Assembly: GCF_034190915.1 (NCBI RefSeq)
Contig: NW_026947501.1
Span: forward strand, 1,426,001 to 1,490,000
Reading direction: 5' to 3'
Origin: Cavia porcellus
Lineage: Eukaryota; Chordata; Mammalia; Rodentia; Caviidae
Length of the DNA stretch: 64,000 nucleotides
In this document: piece after piece, positions 45,200-56,500 of the stretch
Layout of the letters: each line of letters starts with the position of its first letter
How positions within the stretch are numbered: the stretch's first letter is position 1
Position numbers and translations under genes: made by a program
Notes under the pieces: model-generated
Seen by the model: the letters and a program-made list of their open reading frames with translations, nothing else
Told to the model about the DNA's origin: nothing
Database searches by the model: none

Positions 45200-48100
45200 A
45201 GTGTTAGGGTTAATCTTGGAGATAGTTTTGGAATTTAAGGTTAGTGTTAGTGTTACAGTTAGGGTTACGGTTAGGGTAAGGTATAGATTTAGGTTTATCT
45301 TTAGGGTAAGGTTTAGGGTTAGAGTTTAGGGTCAGGGTTAGGGTTAGGGATAGGGTTAGTGTTACCATTTAGGTTAGGTTTAGAGTTAGGTTTAGATTTA
45401 GGTTTAGCATCAGTGTTAAGGGTAGGGTTAGTGTTAGAGTTAGTGTTACAGTTAGGGTTAGGTTAAGGGTTGGGTTAGGGTTAGGCGTTAGGTTTTAGGG
45501 AGACAGTTAGGGTTAGGCTAAGGGTTACATTAAGGCTTAGGGTTATGATTAGGTTTAGAGTTAGGGCTAGGGTTAGTGTTAGGGTTAGTTTTAGGGGTAG
45601 TGTTAGGGTTTATGGTTAGACTTAGTGGTTGTGTTAGTAATGGATTAGGGTTATGTTTAGAGGTTAGGTTTAGGGTTAGGGTTATGGTTACGGTTAGATT
45701 TTAGTGTTACGGTTAGATTTAGTGTTAGTATTAGGATTACGGTGAGGATTAGTGTTATGTTTAGAGGTTAGTTTTAGTGATAGGGTTAGGGTTAGTATTA
45801 AGAATAGGGTAAGGTTCAGGATTAGGGTTAAAGTTTAGGGTTTAGTTCTAGTTTTAGGGTTAGGGTTAGGTTTAGCCTTAGTTCTATTGTTAAGGGTAGG
45901 GTTACAGTTATGTTTAAAGGTTAGCATTAAGTTTAGTGTTAGGGTTAGTTTTAAGGTAAGGGTTAGGGGTAGGGTTAGGCTTTGATGTTAGGGTTAGGAT
46001 TAAGGTTAAAGCTTAATTTTATTGTTAGGTTTACGGTTACGGTTATGGTTAGAGTTTAGTGTTAGAGTTAGTTTTAGGGTTAGCATTAGGATTAGGGTTA
46101 CAATTAGGGTTACGTTTAGTGTTAGGTTTAGAGTTAGGGATAGTGTAAGGTTCAGGATTAGGGTTAAAGGTTAGGGTTTAGGGTTAGGGTTGGGTTATTT
46201 CTAGGGTTATGTTTAGGTTTAGATTTTAGTGTTACAGTTAGAGTTAGAATTAGTGTTAAGGTTAGGGTTAGGTTTAGCATTATGTTTAGAGGTTAGTGTT
46301 ACATTTAGCTTTGCGTTTGGGTTACATAAGTGTTAGGTTTAGGCTTAGAGTTTAGTGTTAGGATTAGGGTTAAGGGTAAGCTTCCTTTTAGGGTTCTTGT
46401 TAGGGTTAGGATTAAGGTTAGTGTTTAGTGTTAGGGTTAGCCTTAGTATTAGTGTTAGGATTAAGGTTAGGTTTAGTTTTAGGGTAGGCTTAGTGTTAGA
46501 GATAGGGTAAGCTTTAGGGTTAGATTCAAAGTTTAGTGTTTAGGGTTAGGGTTATCTTTAGGATTGTCTTCAATGTTAGAGTTTTGGGTTAGGGTTACAG
46601 TTAGTGTTAGGATTTATGTTAGGGTTAGTGTTAGGTGTAGGTTTAGTGTTAGTGTCAGTGTTAGGGTTAGGGTTAGTGTTCGGGTTAGTGTTATGGTTTG
46701 TGTTCATTAGGGTTAGAATTAGGGTTAGTGTTAGGGTTAGTGTTAGGATTTGGTTAGGGTTAGCGTTAGGTTTAGGTTTAGAGTTAAGATTAGGAATAGG
46801 GTTATTGTTAGGGGTTAGATGAAAGGGATAGGGATAGGATTAGACTTTGGGTTACATTTAGGGTTAAGTTTAGTGTTAGGATTTGTGTTAGGGTTAGTGT
46901 TAGGGTTAATCTTGGAGATAGGGTTGGAATTTAAGCTTAGTGTTAGTGTTACAGTTAGGATTATGGTTAGGGTTAGCTATAGGTTTAGGTTTATCTTTAG
47001 TGCAAGGTTTAGGGTTTGAGTTTTGGGTTAGGGTTAGGGTTAGTGATAGGGTTAGTGTTACCATTTAGGTTAGGTTTAGAGTTTGGTTTAGACTTAGGTT
47101 TAGCATCGGTGTTAGGGGTAGTTTTAGTGTTAGAGTTAGTGTTAGAGTTAGGGTTAGGGTTAGGGTTAGGGTTCAGCTTAGGGTTAGGGTTAGTGTTAGG
47201 GGTTAGGTGATAGGGATAAGGATAGGGTTAGACTTCGGGTTACATTTAGGGGTAAGGTTAGTGTTAGGATTTGTGTTAGGGTTAGTGTTAGTTTAGGGTT
47301 AGTGTTAGTGTTAGGGTTAATCTTGGAGATAGGGTTGGAATTTAAGGTTAGTGTTAGTGTTATGGTTAGGGTTACGGTTAGCGTTAGGTATAGGTTTAGG
47401 GTTATCTATAGGGTAAGGTATAGGGTTAGTGTTTAGGGTTAGCGTTAGGGTTAGGGATTGGTTTAGTGTTACCATTTAGGTTAGGTTTAGAGTTAGGTTT
47501 AGATTTAGGTTTAGCATTAGTGTTAGGGGTAGAGTTAGTGTTAGAATTAGTGTTAGGGTTACGGTTAGGGGTAAGGTTTTCGGGAGACAGGGTTAGGCTA
47601 AGGGTTAGGTTTAGGGTTAGGGTTATGATTTGGTTTAGAGTTAGGGCTATGTTTAGTGTTAGGGTTAGTGTTAGTTTTAGGGGTAGTGTTAGGGTTTAGG
47701 GTTAGACTTAGTGCTAGTGTTAGTAATGGATTAGGGTTATGTTTAGTGTTAGATTTAAAGTTTAGTGTTTAGGGTTAGGGTTATCTTTAGTGTTGTCTTT
47801 AGTGTTAGAGTTTTGTCTTAGGGTTAGGATTACTGTTCGGATTTAAGTTAGGGTTAGTGTTAGGTTTAAGTTTAGTGTTAGTGTGAGTGTTAGGGTTAGG
47901 GTTAGTGTTAGGTTTAGTGTTAGGATTAGGGTTAGCATTAGGGTTAGAATTAGGGTTAGGTTTAGGGTTAGTGTCAGGATAGGTTAGGGTTAGCGTTAGG
48001 TTTAGGGTTAGGGTTAAGGTTAGAGTTATAGTTAGTGTTAGGGCTTAGGTGAAAGGGATATGGATAGGATTAGACTTCGGGTTATGTTTAGGGTTAAGGT

Positions 48101-49083
48101 TAGTGTTAGGATTTGTGGTTGGGTTATTGTTAGTTTAGGGTTATGTTTAGTGTTAGGGTTAATCTTGGAGATAGGGTTGGAATTTAAGGTTAGTGATAGT
48201 GTTACGGTTAGTGTTACGGTTAGGGTTAGGTATAGGTTTAGGGTTATCTTAGTGTAAGGTTTAGGGTTAGAGTTTAGGGTTAGGGTTTGTGTTAGGGATA
48301 GGGTTAGGGTAAGGTTTAGGGTTGGGTTAGGGTTAGGGGTAAGGTGTTAGGGCGACAGTTAGGGTTAGGCTAAGGGTTACGTTTAGGGTTAGGGTTATGA
48401 TTAGGTTTAGAGTTTGGGCTAGGGTTAGTGTTAGGGTTAGGGTTAGTTTTGGGGTAGTCTTAGGGTTAGGGTAAGTTTTAGGGGTAGTGTTAGAGTTTAC
48501 GGTTAGACTTAGTGCTAATGTTCTAATGGATTAGGGTTATGTTTAGAGGTTATGGTTAGGGTTAGGGTTATGATTATGGTTAGATTTTAGTGTTAGGGTT
48601 AGATATAGTGTTATCATTAGTATTACGGTTAGAATTAGGGTTAGAGTTAGGGTTAGTTTTAGGGTTATGGTTAGGGTTAGGGTTACTGTTAAGAAAAGGG
48701 TAAGGTTCAGGATTAGGTTAAAGTTTAGGGTTAAGGGTTATTTTTAGGATTCGGTTAGGGTTAGCTTTAGTGGTATTGTTGAGGGTAGGGTTACAGTTAT
48801 GTTTAAAGGTTAGCACTAATTTTAGTGTTAGTTTTAGTTTTAAGGTTAGGGTTAGGGCTAGGGTTAGGCTTAGAGGTTAGGGTTTGGATTATGGTTAAAG
48901 GTTTATTTTTGTGATAGGTTTAGGGTTTCGGTTGTGGTTAGAGTTTAGTGTTAGAGTTAGTATTAGGGTTAGCATTAGGAGTACGGTTACAATTAGGGTT
49001 AGGTTTAGTGTTAGGTTTAGAGTTAGGGATAGTGTAACGTTCAGGATTAGGGTTAAAGTTTAGGGTTTAGGGTTAGGGTTGGG

Positions 49084-49092
49084 TTTTTTTTT
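49084..49092. repeat. T9 homopolymer tract
   Basis: Nine consecutive T bases in a GGGT9AGGG setting. The related copies (about 43555, 46190, 51601 kb) read GGGTTATTTTTAGGG or GGGTTATTTCTAGGG, so loss of the interrupting A plus slippage explains it. Confidence 0.9.
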
Positions 49093-50529
49093 AGGGTTAT
49101 GGTTACGTTTAGATTTTAGTGTTAGGGTTAGAGTTAGAATTAGTGTTAGGGTTACAGTTAGGGTTAGTATTATGCTTAAAGTTTAGTGTTACGTTTAGCT
49201 TTGCATTAGGGATACATAAGCGATAGGTTTAGGCTTAGAGTTTAGTGTTATAATTAGGGTTAAGGTTAAAGCTTCCTTTTAGGGTTTTTGTTAGGTTTAG
49301 GGTTAAGGTTAGTGTTTAGTGTTACGGTTAGCATTAGTATTCGTGTTAGGATTAGGGTTAGGTTTATCTTTAGGGTATGCTTAGTGTTAGGGATAGGCAA
49401 AATTTAGGGTTAAATTTAAAGTTTAGTGTCATGGTTACAGTTATCTTTAGGGTTGTCTTCAGTGTTAGTGTTTTGTGTTAGGGTTAGGGTTACTGTTAGG
49501 ATTTAGGTTAGGGTTAGTGTTAGGGTAAGTTTATTGTTAGCCTCAGTGTTAGGCTGAGGGTTAGTGTTTGGGTTAGTGTTACAGTTAGGGTTAGCATTAG
49601 GGTTAGAATTAGGGTTAGGGTTAGGGTTAGTGTTAGGATTTGGTTAGGTTTAGCGTTAGGTTTAGGGTTAGGGTTAAGGTTAGGTTTTGGGTTAGTGTTA
49701 GGGTTTAGGTGATAGTGATAGGGATAGTGTTAGACTTCGGGTTAAGTTTAGGGTTAAGGTTAGTGATAGGATTTGTGTTAGGGTTAGTGTTAGTTTTGGG
49801 TTAGAGTTAGTGTTAGGGTTAATCTTGGAGATAGGTTTGGAATTTAAGGTTAGTGTTAGAGTTATGGTTAGGGTTACAGTTAGGGTTAGGTATAGGTTTA
49901 GGGTTATCTTTAGGGTAAAATTTAGGGTTAGAATTTAGGGTTAGGGTTAGGGTTAGGGATAGGGTTAGTGTTACCATTAAGGTTAGTTATAGAGTTAGGT
50001 GTAGATTTAGGTTTAGCATCAGTGTTAGGGGTAGTGTTAGTGTTAGAGTTAGTGTTAGGGTTAGCGTTAGGTTTAGGGTTGGGTTAGGGTTAGGGGTAAG
50101 GTTTTAGGGAGACAGTTAGAGTTAGGCTAAGGGTTACATTTAGGGTTAGGGTTATGATTAAGTTTAGAGTTAGGGCTAGGGTTAGTGTTAGGGTTAGGGT
50201 TAGTTATATGGGTAGTCTTAGGGTTTAGGGTTAGACTTAATGCTAGTGTTAGTAATGGATTAGGGTTATGTTTAAAAGTTATGGTTAGGGTTAGGGTTAT
50301 GGTTACGGTTAGATTTTAGTGTTAGCGTTAGATTTAGTGTTAGCATTACGATTACGGTTAGGATTAGGGTTAGGGTTAGTGTTAGGGTTAGTGTTATGAT
50401 TAGGGTTATCATTAGGGTTAGAATTAGGGTTATGGTTAGGGTTAGTGTTAGGATTTGGTTAAGGTTAGCATTAGGTTGAGTGTTAGGGTTAAGGTTAGGT
50501 TTAGGGTTAGTGTTAGCAATTAGGTGGTA

Positions 50530-52075
50530 TGGATAGGGATAGGGTTAGACTTCGGGTTACATTTAGGGGTAATGTTAGTGTTAGGGTTTGTGTTAGGGTT
50601 AGTGTTAGTTTAGTGTTAGGGTTAGTTTTAGGGTTAATCTTGGAGATAGGGTTGGAATTTAAAGTTAGTGTTAGTGTTACGGTTAGAGTTACAGTTAGGG
50701 TTAGGTATAGTTTTAGGGTTATCTTTAGTTTAAGGATTTGGGTTAGAATTTAGGGTTAGGGTTAGGGTTAGGGATAGTGTTAGTGTTACCATTTAGGTTA
50801 GGTTTAGAGTTAGATTTAGATTAAGGTTTAGCATCAGTGTTAGGTGTAGGGTTAGTGTTAGAATTAGTGTTAGGGTTAGGGTTATGGGTAAGGTTTTAGG
50901 GAGAGTGTTAGGGTTAGGTAAGGGTTACGTTTAGGGTTAGGGTTATGATTAGGTTTAGAGTTAGGGCTAGGGTTAGTGTTAGGGTTAGTGTTAGTTTTAG
51001 GCTTAGTGTTAGGGTTTAGGTTTAGACTTAGTGCTAGTGTTAGTAATGGATTATGGTTATGTTCAGAGTTTAGGGTTAGGGTTAGTGTTATGGTTACAGT
51101 TAGATTTTAGAGTTAGAGTTAGATATACTGTTAGTATTAAGATCACGGTTAGGATTAGGGTTAGGGTTAGGGTTAGGTTTAGGTTTAGTTTGAGGTTTAC
51201 GGTTAGTGTTAAGAATAGGGTAATGTTCAGGATTAGGGTTAAAGTTTAATGTTTAGGGTTAGTTTTAGGGTTAGGTTTAGGGTTAGGCTTAGTGCTATTG
51301 TTAAGGGTAGGGTTACAGTTATGTTTAAAGGTTAGCATTAATTTTAGTGTTAGGGTTAGTTTTAAGGTTAGGGTTAGGGCTAGGGTTAGGCTTAGATGTT
51401 AGGGTTAGGATTAGGGTTAAAGCTTCATTTTAGTGTTAGGTTTACGGTTACGGTTATGGTTAGAATTTAGTGTTAAAGTTAGTTTTAGGGTTAGCATTAG
51501 TATTAGGGTTACAATTAGGGTTAGGTTTAATGTTAGGTTTAGAGTTATTGATAGTGTTAGGTTCAGGATTAGGGTTAAAGGTTAGGTTTTAGGGTTAGGG
51601 TTGGGTTATTTTTAGGGTTATGTTTAGGTATAGATTTTAGTGTTAGGGTTAGAGTTAGAGTTAGTGTTAGGGTTAGGGTTAATATTAGCATTATGTTTAG
51701 AGGTTACAGTTACGTTTATCTTTGCATTAGGGTTACATAAGGGTTAGGTTTAGGCTTAGAGTTTAGTGTTAGGATTAGGGTTAAAGTTAAAGCTTCCATT
51801 TAGGGTTCTTGTTAGGGTTAGTGTGAAGGTTAGTGTTTAGTTTTAGGGTTAGCATTAGTATTAGTGTTAGGATTAAGGTTAGGTTAGGATTAGGTTTAGG
51901 TTTAGTGTTAGCCTCAGTGTTGGGTTAGGGTTAGTGTTAGTGTTAGTGTTATGGTTAGGGTTATCATTAGGGTTAGAATTAGGGTTATGGTTAGGGTTAG
52001 TGTCTGATTTTGTTTAGGGTTAGCTTTAGGTTTAGGGTTAAGGTTAGTGTTAGTGTTAGTGTTAGGGGTTAGGTG
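50530..52075 (+). repeat. Tandem 1.55 kb unit, copy 1
   Basis: It begins GGATAGGGATAGGGTTAGAC and carries, in order, AATCTTGGAGATAGGG (50636), TTACCATTTAGGTTAGG, GCATCAGTGTTAGG, GGGAGAGTGTTAGGG (about 50900), TAGTAATGGATTATGG, GGTAATGTTCAGGATTAGG, AAGCTTCATTTTAGTG and GGGTTACATAAGGG. It lacks the GGTAGGCTTAATGTTAGGG module present in the next copy. Confidence 0.85.
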
Positions 52076-53750
52076 AAACGGATAGGGACAGTGTTAGACT
52101 TCAGGTTACATTTAGGGATAAGGTTAGTGTTAGGATTTGTGTTAGGGTTAGTGTTAGTTTAGCGTTAGTGTTAGTGTTAGGGTTAATCTTAGAGATAGGG
52201 TTGGAATTTAAGGTTAGTGTTTGTGTTATGGTTAGGGTTACTGTTAGGGTTAGGTATAGGTTTAGGGTTATCTTTAGGTTAAGCTTAAGGGTTAGAGTTT
52301 AGGGTTAGGGTTAGGGTCAGGGATAGGGTTAGTGTTACCATTTAGGTTAGATTTAGAGTTAGGTTTAGATTTAGGTTTAGCATCAGTGTTAGGGGTAGGG
52401 TTAGTGTTAGAGTTAGTGTTATGGTTAGAGTTATGGCTAAGGTTTTAGGGAGACTGTTAGGGTTAGGCTAAGGGTTACGTTTAGGTTTAGGGTTATGATT
52501 AGGTTTAGGGTTAGGGCTAGGGTTAGTGTTATGGTTAGGGTTAATTTTAGCGGTAGTGTTAGGGTTTAGGGTTAGACCTAGTGCTAGTGTTAGTAATGGA
52601 TTAGGGTAATGTTTAGAGGTTAGGGTTAGGGTAAGGGTTATGTTTACAGTTAGATTTTAGTGTTAGGGTTAGATATAGTGTTAGCATTAGGATTACGGTT
52701 AGGATTAGGGTTAGGGTTAGGGTTAGGCTTAGGTTTAGGGTTAGGGTTAGTGTTAAGAATAGGGTAAGGTTCAGGATTAGGGTTAAAGTTTAGGGTTTAG
52801 GGTTAGTTTTAGGGTTAGGGTTAGAGTTAGCCTTAGTGCTATTGTTAAGGGTAGGGTTACAATTATGTTTAAAGGTTAGCATTATGTTTAGTGTTAGGGT
52901 TAGTTTTAAGGTTAGGGTTAGGGCTAGGGTTAGGCTTAGAGGTTAGGGTTAGGATTAGGGTTAAATCTTCATTTTAGTGCTAGGTTTACGGTCACGGTTA
53001 TGGTTAGAGTTTAGTGTTAGAGTTAGTTTTAGGGTTAGTATTAGGATTAGGGGTACAATTAGGGTTATGTTTAGTATTAGGTTTAGAGTTAGGGATAGTG
53101 TAAGATGCAGGATTAGGGTTAAAGGTTAGAGTTTAGTGTTGTGGTTGGTTTATTTTTAGGGTTATGTTTAGGTTTAGATTGTAGTGTTACAGTTAGAGTT
53201 AGTGTTAGTGTTAGGGTTAGGGTTATCATTATGTTTAGACTTTAGGGTTACATTTTGCTTTGCGTTAAGGTTACATAAGGGTTAGTTTTAGGCTTAGAGT
53301 TTTGTGTTAGGATTAGGGTTAAGGTTAAAGCTTCCTTTTAGGGTTCTTGTTAGGGTTAATGTTAAGGTTAGTGTTTAGTGTTAGGGTTAGCATTAGTATT
53401 AGTGTTAGGATTAGGGTTAGGTTTAGCTTTAGGGTAGGCTTAATGTTAGGGATAGGGTAAGCTTTAGGGTTAGATTTAAAGTTTAGTTTTTAGGGTTTGG
53501 GTTATCTTTAGGGTTGTCTTTAGTGTTAGAGTTTTGTGTTAGGCTTAGGGTTAATGTTAGGATTTAGGTTCGGGTTAGTGTTAGGTTTAGGTTTAGTGTT
53601 AGCGTCAGTGTTAGGGTTAGGGTTAGTGTTATGGTTAGGGTTAGCATAAGGGTTAGAATTAGGATAAGGGTTATGGTTAGTGTTAGGATTTGGTTAAGGT
53701 TAGCGTTAGGTTTAGGGTTAGGGTTAAGGTTAGGGGTAGGGTTAGTGTTA
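52076..53750 (+). repeat. Tandem 1.55 kb unit, copy 2
   Basis: Same order as 50530-52075 at an offset of about 1549 (50636 to 52185; 51215 to 52765). Near 53420-53560 it also has the GGTAGGCTTAATGTTAGGG and GTCTTTAGTGTTAGAG modules, which copy 1 has lost. Confidence 0.85.
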
Positions 53751-53799
53751 GCGGTTAGGTTATAGGGATAAGGATAGGGTTAGCCTTTGGTTCCGTTTA

Positions 53800-54900
53800 G
53801 GGGTAAGGTTAGTGGTAGGATTTGTGTTAGGTTTAGTGTTAGGTTAGTGTTAGGTTTAATTTTAGGGTTAACATTAGGTTTAGGTTTAGGATTCCCAGTT
53901 AGGTGTTAGGGATAGGGTTAGTGTGAGGCTTCGGGGTTATGGTTAGGGTTAGGTTTATTAATAGGTTTAGGGTTAGTGTTAGGGTTAGAATTTGCTTTAG
54001 GGTTATGTTTAGGATTAGTGTTAGGATTAGGGTTAGAATTAGGAGTTAGGTGTTAGGTTAGGGTTAGTGTTAGGGTTAGTTTCAGGTTTAGGTTTATGGT
54101 GACAGGTTTAGAGGTTAAGGTTAGGGGTAGGGTTATGTTTAGGCTTAGGTTTAGGTTTAGGATTTTGTTTAGGATTATGTTTAGGTTTAGGTTAAGTGTT
54201 AGGGTTAGGATTAGGGATTAAGGTTAGGTTTAGGCTTAAGGTTCAAGTTGGGCTTAGGTTTTGGGATTAGTGGTTAGGGTTAGGGTTAGGGTTATGGCTT
54301 TGGTTAGGGTTTTATGGTTTGGGTTAAGGTTAGGGTTAAGGTTAGGTTTAGGTTTAGATTTAGGGTTAGGGTTAGGGTTAGGATTAGGTTTAGTGTTAGG
54401 TTTAGGGTTAGGGTTAGGATTAGGGATTAGTGTTAAGTTTCAGGTTAGGTTTAGGGTTAGGTTTAGACAATGTTAGGGTTGGGGTTAGGATTAAGATTAG
54501 GTTTATGGTTAGGGTTAGGTTTAGAGTTTGGGATTAGTGGTTAGATTTAGGGGTAGGGGTAGGGTTTTGGTTAGGGTTAGGGTTTTATGGTTTGGGTTCG
54601 GGTTAGGTTTAAGGGTTAATGTTAGAATTAGGGTTAGTGTTATGGTTAGGGTTAGGGTTAGGGATATGCCTGGGTTTAGTGTTAGGGTTAGGTTTAGGTT
54701 TAGTTTTAGCCTTTGATTTAGGGTTAGAGGTTAGATTTAGGGTTAGGGTTTAGGGTTAGCATTAGGGTTAGGGTTAAGTTTATGTTTAGGGTTAGGTTTA
54801 TGTTTAGAGGTTAGGGTTAGTGTTCGGTTATGTTTAGACTTGTGCTTAGTGTTAGGTTTAGGGTTAGGTTTATGGTTAGGATTATGTGTTAGGTGTTAGA
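53800..54900 (+). repeat. Lineage C unit, copy 1 (about 1.6 kb period)
   Basis: Words: AGGTGTTAGGGATAGGG (53901; 55538, offset 1637), GGATTAAGGTTAGGTTTAGG, GGGATTAGTGGTTAGG, and TTTATGGTTTGGGTTAAGG (54311; 55938, offset 1627), repeated at 54594 (56198, offset 1604). Inside it two sub-repeats of about 280 bases stand in tandem (54311 to 54594). Confidence 0.87.
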
Positions 54901-55449
54901 GATAGTGTTAGTGTTAGGCTTCGTGTTATGGTTAGTGTTAGGGTTATGAAAAGGTTAGGCTTAGAGTTAGGTTAACGTTAGATTTAGTGTTTTGTTTAGG
55001 GTTAGTGTTTTGATTAGGCTAAGGGTTAGGTATTAGGTGTTAGGGTTAGGGTTAGGGTTAGGTTTATGTTTAGTGTTAGTGTTAGTTTTAGTGTTATGGT
55101 TGTGTTAGGGTTAGGGTTAGGTTTAGTGTTAGGGTTACGGTTCGGGTTAGGTTTAGGTTTAGGGTTAGGTTAAGGTTTAATATTAGGGTTAGGGTTAGTT
55201 TAGAGGTTAGGGTTAGGGTTAGGGTAAGCTTTAGGCTTAGGGTTAGCATTACATTTACGGTTAGGTTTAGATTTAGGGTTAGGTTAGGGTTTGGGTTAGG
55301 GTTATAGTTTAGGGTTAGGGTTAGTCTTAGGTTTATTTTTAGTGTTAGGGTTAGGCTTAGAAATTAAGGTTAGGGTTAGTGTTAGGTTTAGGTTTATGGT
55401 TAGGATTAGGGTTTGGTTTAGGTTAGCATTAGGTTTAGGGTTGTTTTAG
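54901..55449 (+). repeat. Lineage C linker repeat
   Basis: Degenerate hexamer repeat with no gene and no partner recognised in the window. Words such as GGTGTTAGAGATAGTG and CTTCGTGTTATGG are generic module starts seen in every lineage. Confidence 0.6.
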
Positions 55450-56500
55450 GGATATGATTAGGTTTAGGGTTAGTGTTATGTTTAGGTTTACCGTTAGTTT
55501 TAGGGTTAGCATTAGGTTTAGTGTTAGGATTACCAGTAGGTGTTAGGGATAGAATTCGTGTGAGGCTTAGGGTTAGGGTTAGGGGTAGGGTTAGCGTTAG
55601 GTTTATTAATAGGTTTAGGGTTAGTTCTAGGGTTAGCGTTAGCTTTAGGGTTATGATTAGGTTAGTGTTAGTATTAGGGTTAGGATTAGGGGTTATGTGT
55701 TAGGGTTAAGGTTAGTGTTAGGGGTACTTTCAGGTTTAGGTTTAGGGTGAGGTTTAGTTTTAGAGGTTAAGGTTAGGTTTAGGGTTATGCTTAGGCTGAG
55801 GTTTAGGGTTAGGGTTATATTTAGGATTATGTTAAGTTTAGTGTTAGGGTTAGGATTAGGGATTAAGGTTAGGTTTAGGCTTAAGGTTCAGGTTGGGGTT
55901 AGGTTTTGGGATTAGGGATTAGGGTTAGGGTTAGGGTTTTATGGTTTTGGTTAAGGTTAGGGTTAAGGTTAGGTTTAGGTTTAGATTTAGGGTTAGGGTT
56001 AGGATTAGGTTTAGTGTTAGGTTTAGGGTTAGGGTTAGGATTAGGGATTAGGGTTACAGTTCAGGTTAGGGTTAGTGTTAGACAAGGTTAGGGTTAGGGT
56101 TAGGATTAGGATTAGGTTTATGGTTAGGGTTAGGTTAAGAGTTTGGGATTAGGGGTTAGGGTTAGGGGTAGGGTTAGGGTTTTGGTTAGGGTTAGAGTTT
56201 TATGGTTTCGGTTAGGGTTCAGGTTAGGGTTAGTGTTAGGGTTAGGGTTTAGGGTTAATGTTAGAGTTAGGGTTAGGGTTATGATTAGGGTTAGGGTTAG
56301 GTTTATGCCTGGGTTTAGTGTTTTGGGTTAGGTTTAGGTTTAGTTTTAGGCTTTGGTTTATGGTTAGATGTTAGATTTAGGTTTAGGGTTTAGGGTTAGG
56401 GTTAGTGTTAGTGTTAGTGTTAGGGTTAAGTTTAGGTTTAGGTTTAGGTTTAGGTTTAGGGTTAGGTTTAGGTTTAGATGTTAGGGTTAGTGTTCAGGTT
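55450..56500 (+). repeat. Lineage C unit, copy 2
   Basis: Partner of 53800-54900. Two TTTATGGTTT sub-units lie at 55938 and 56198 (260 bases apart), and a third diverged one at 56754. Offsets to copy 1 shrink from 1637 to 1604, showing about 33 bases of net loss. Confidence 0.87.

Larger units (their letters stand above)
45200..53800 (+). repeat. B-derived modular array (AATCTTGGAGATAG family)
   Basis: AATCTTGGAGATAG-type words lie at 45212, 46909, 47319, 48161, 49821, 50636 and 52185; spacings are 1697, 410, 842, 1660, 815 and 1549. The linked word GGGAGACAGTTAGGGTTAGG recurs in slightly changed forms near 45498, 47582, 48350, 50107, 50898 and 52448. A GGGTAAGGTTCAGGATTAGG word recurs in pairs about 330 bases apart (near 45805/46142, 48699/49027, 51215/51553, 52765/53100). 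Modules are present or absent from unit to unit, giving total periods from 1.55 to 2.9 kb. No gene. Confidence 0.85.
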
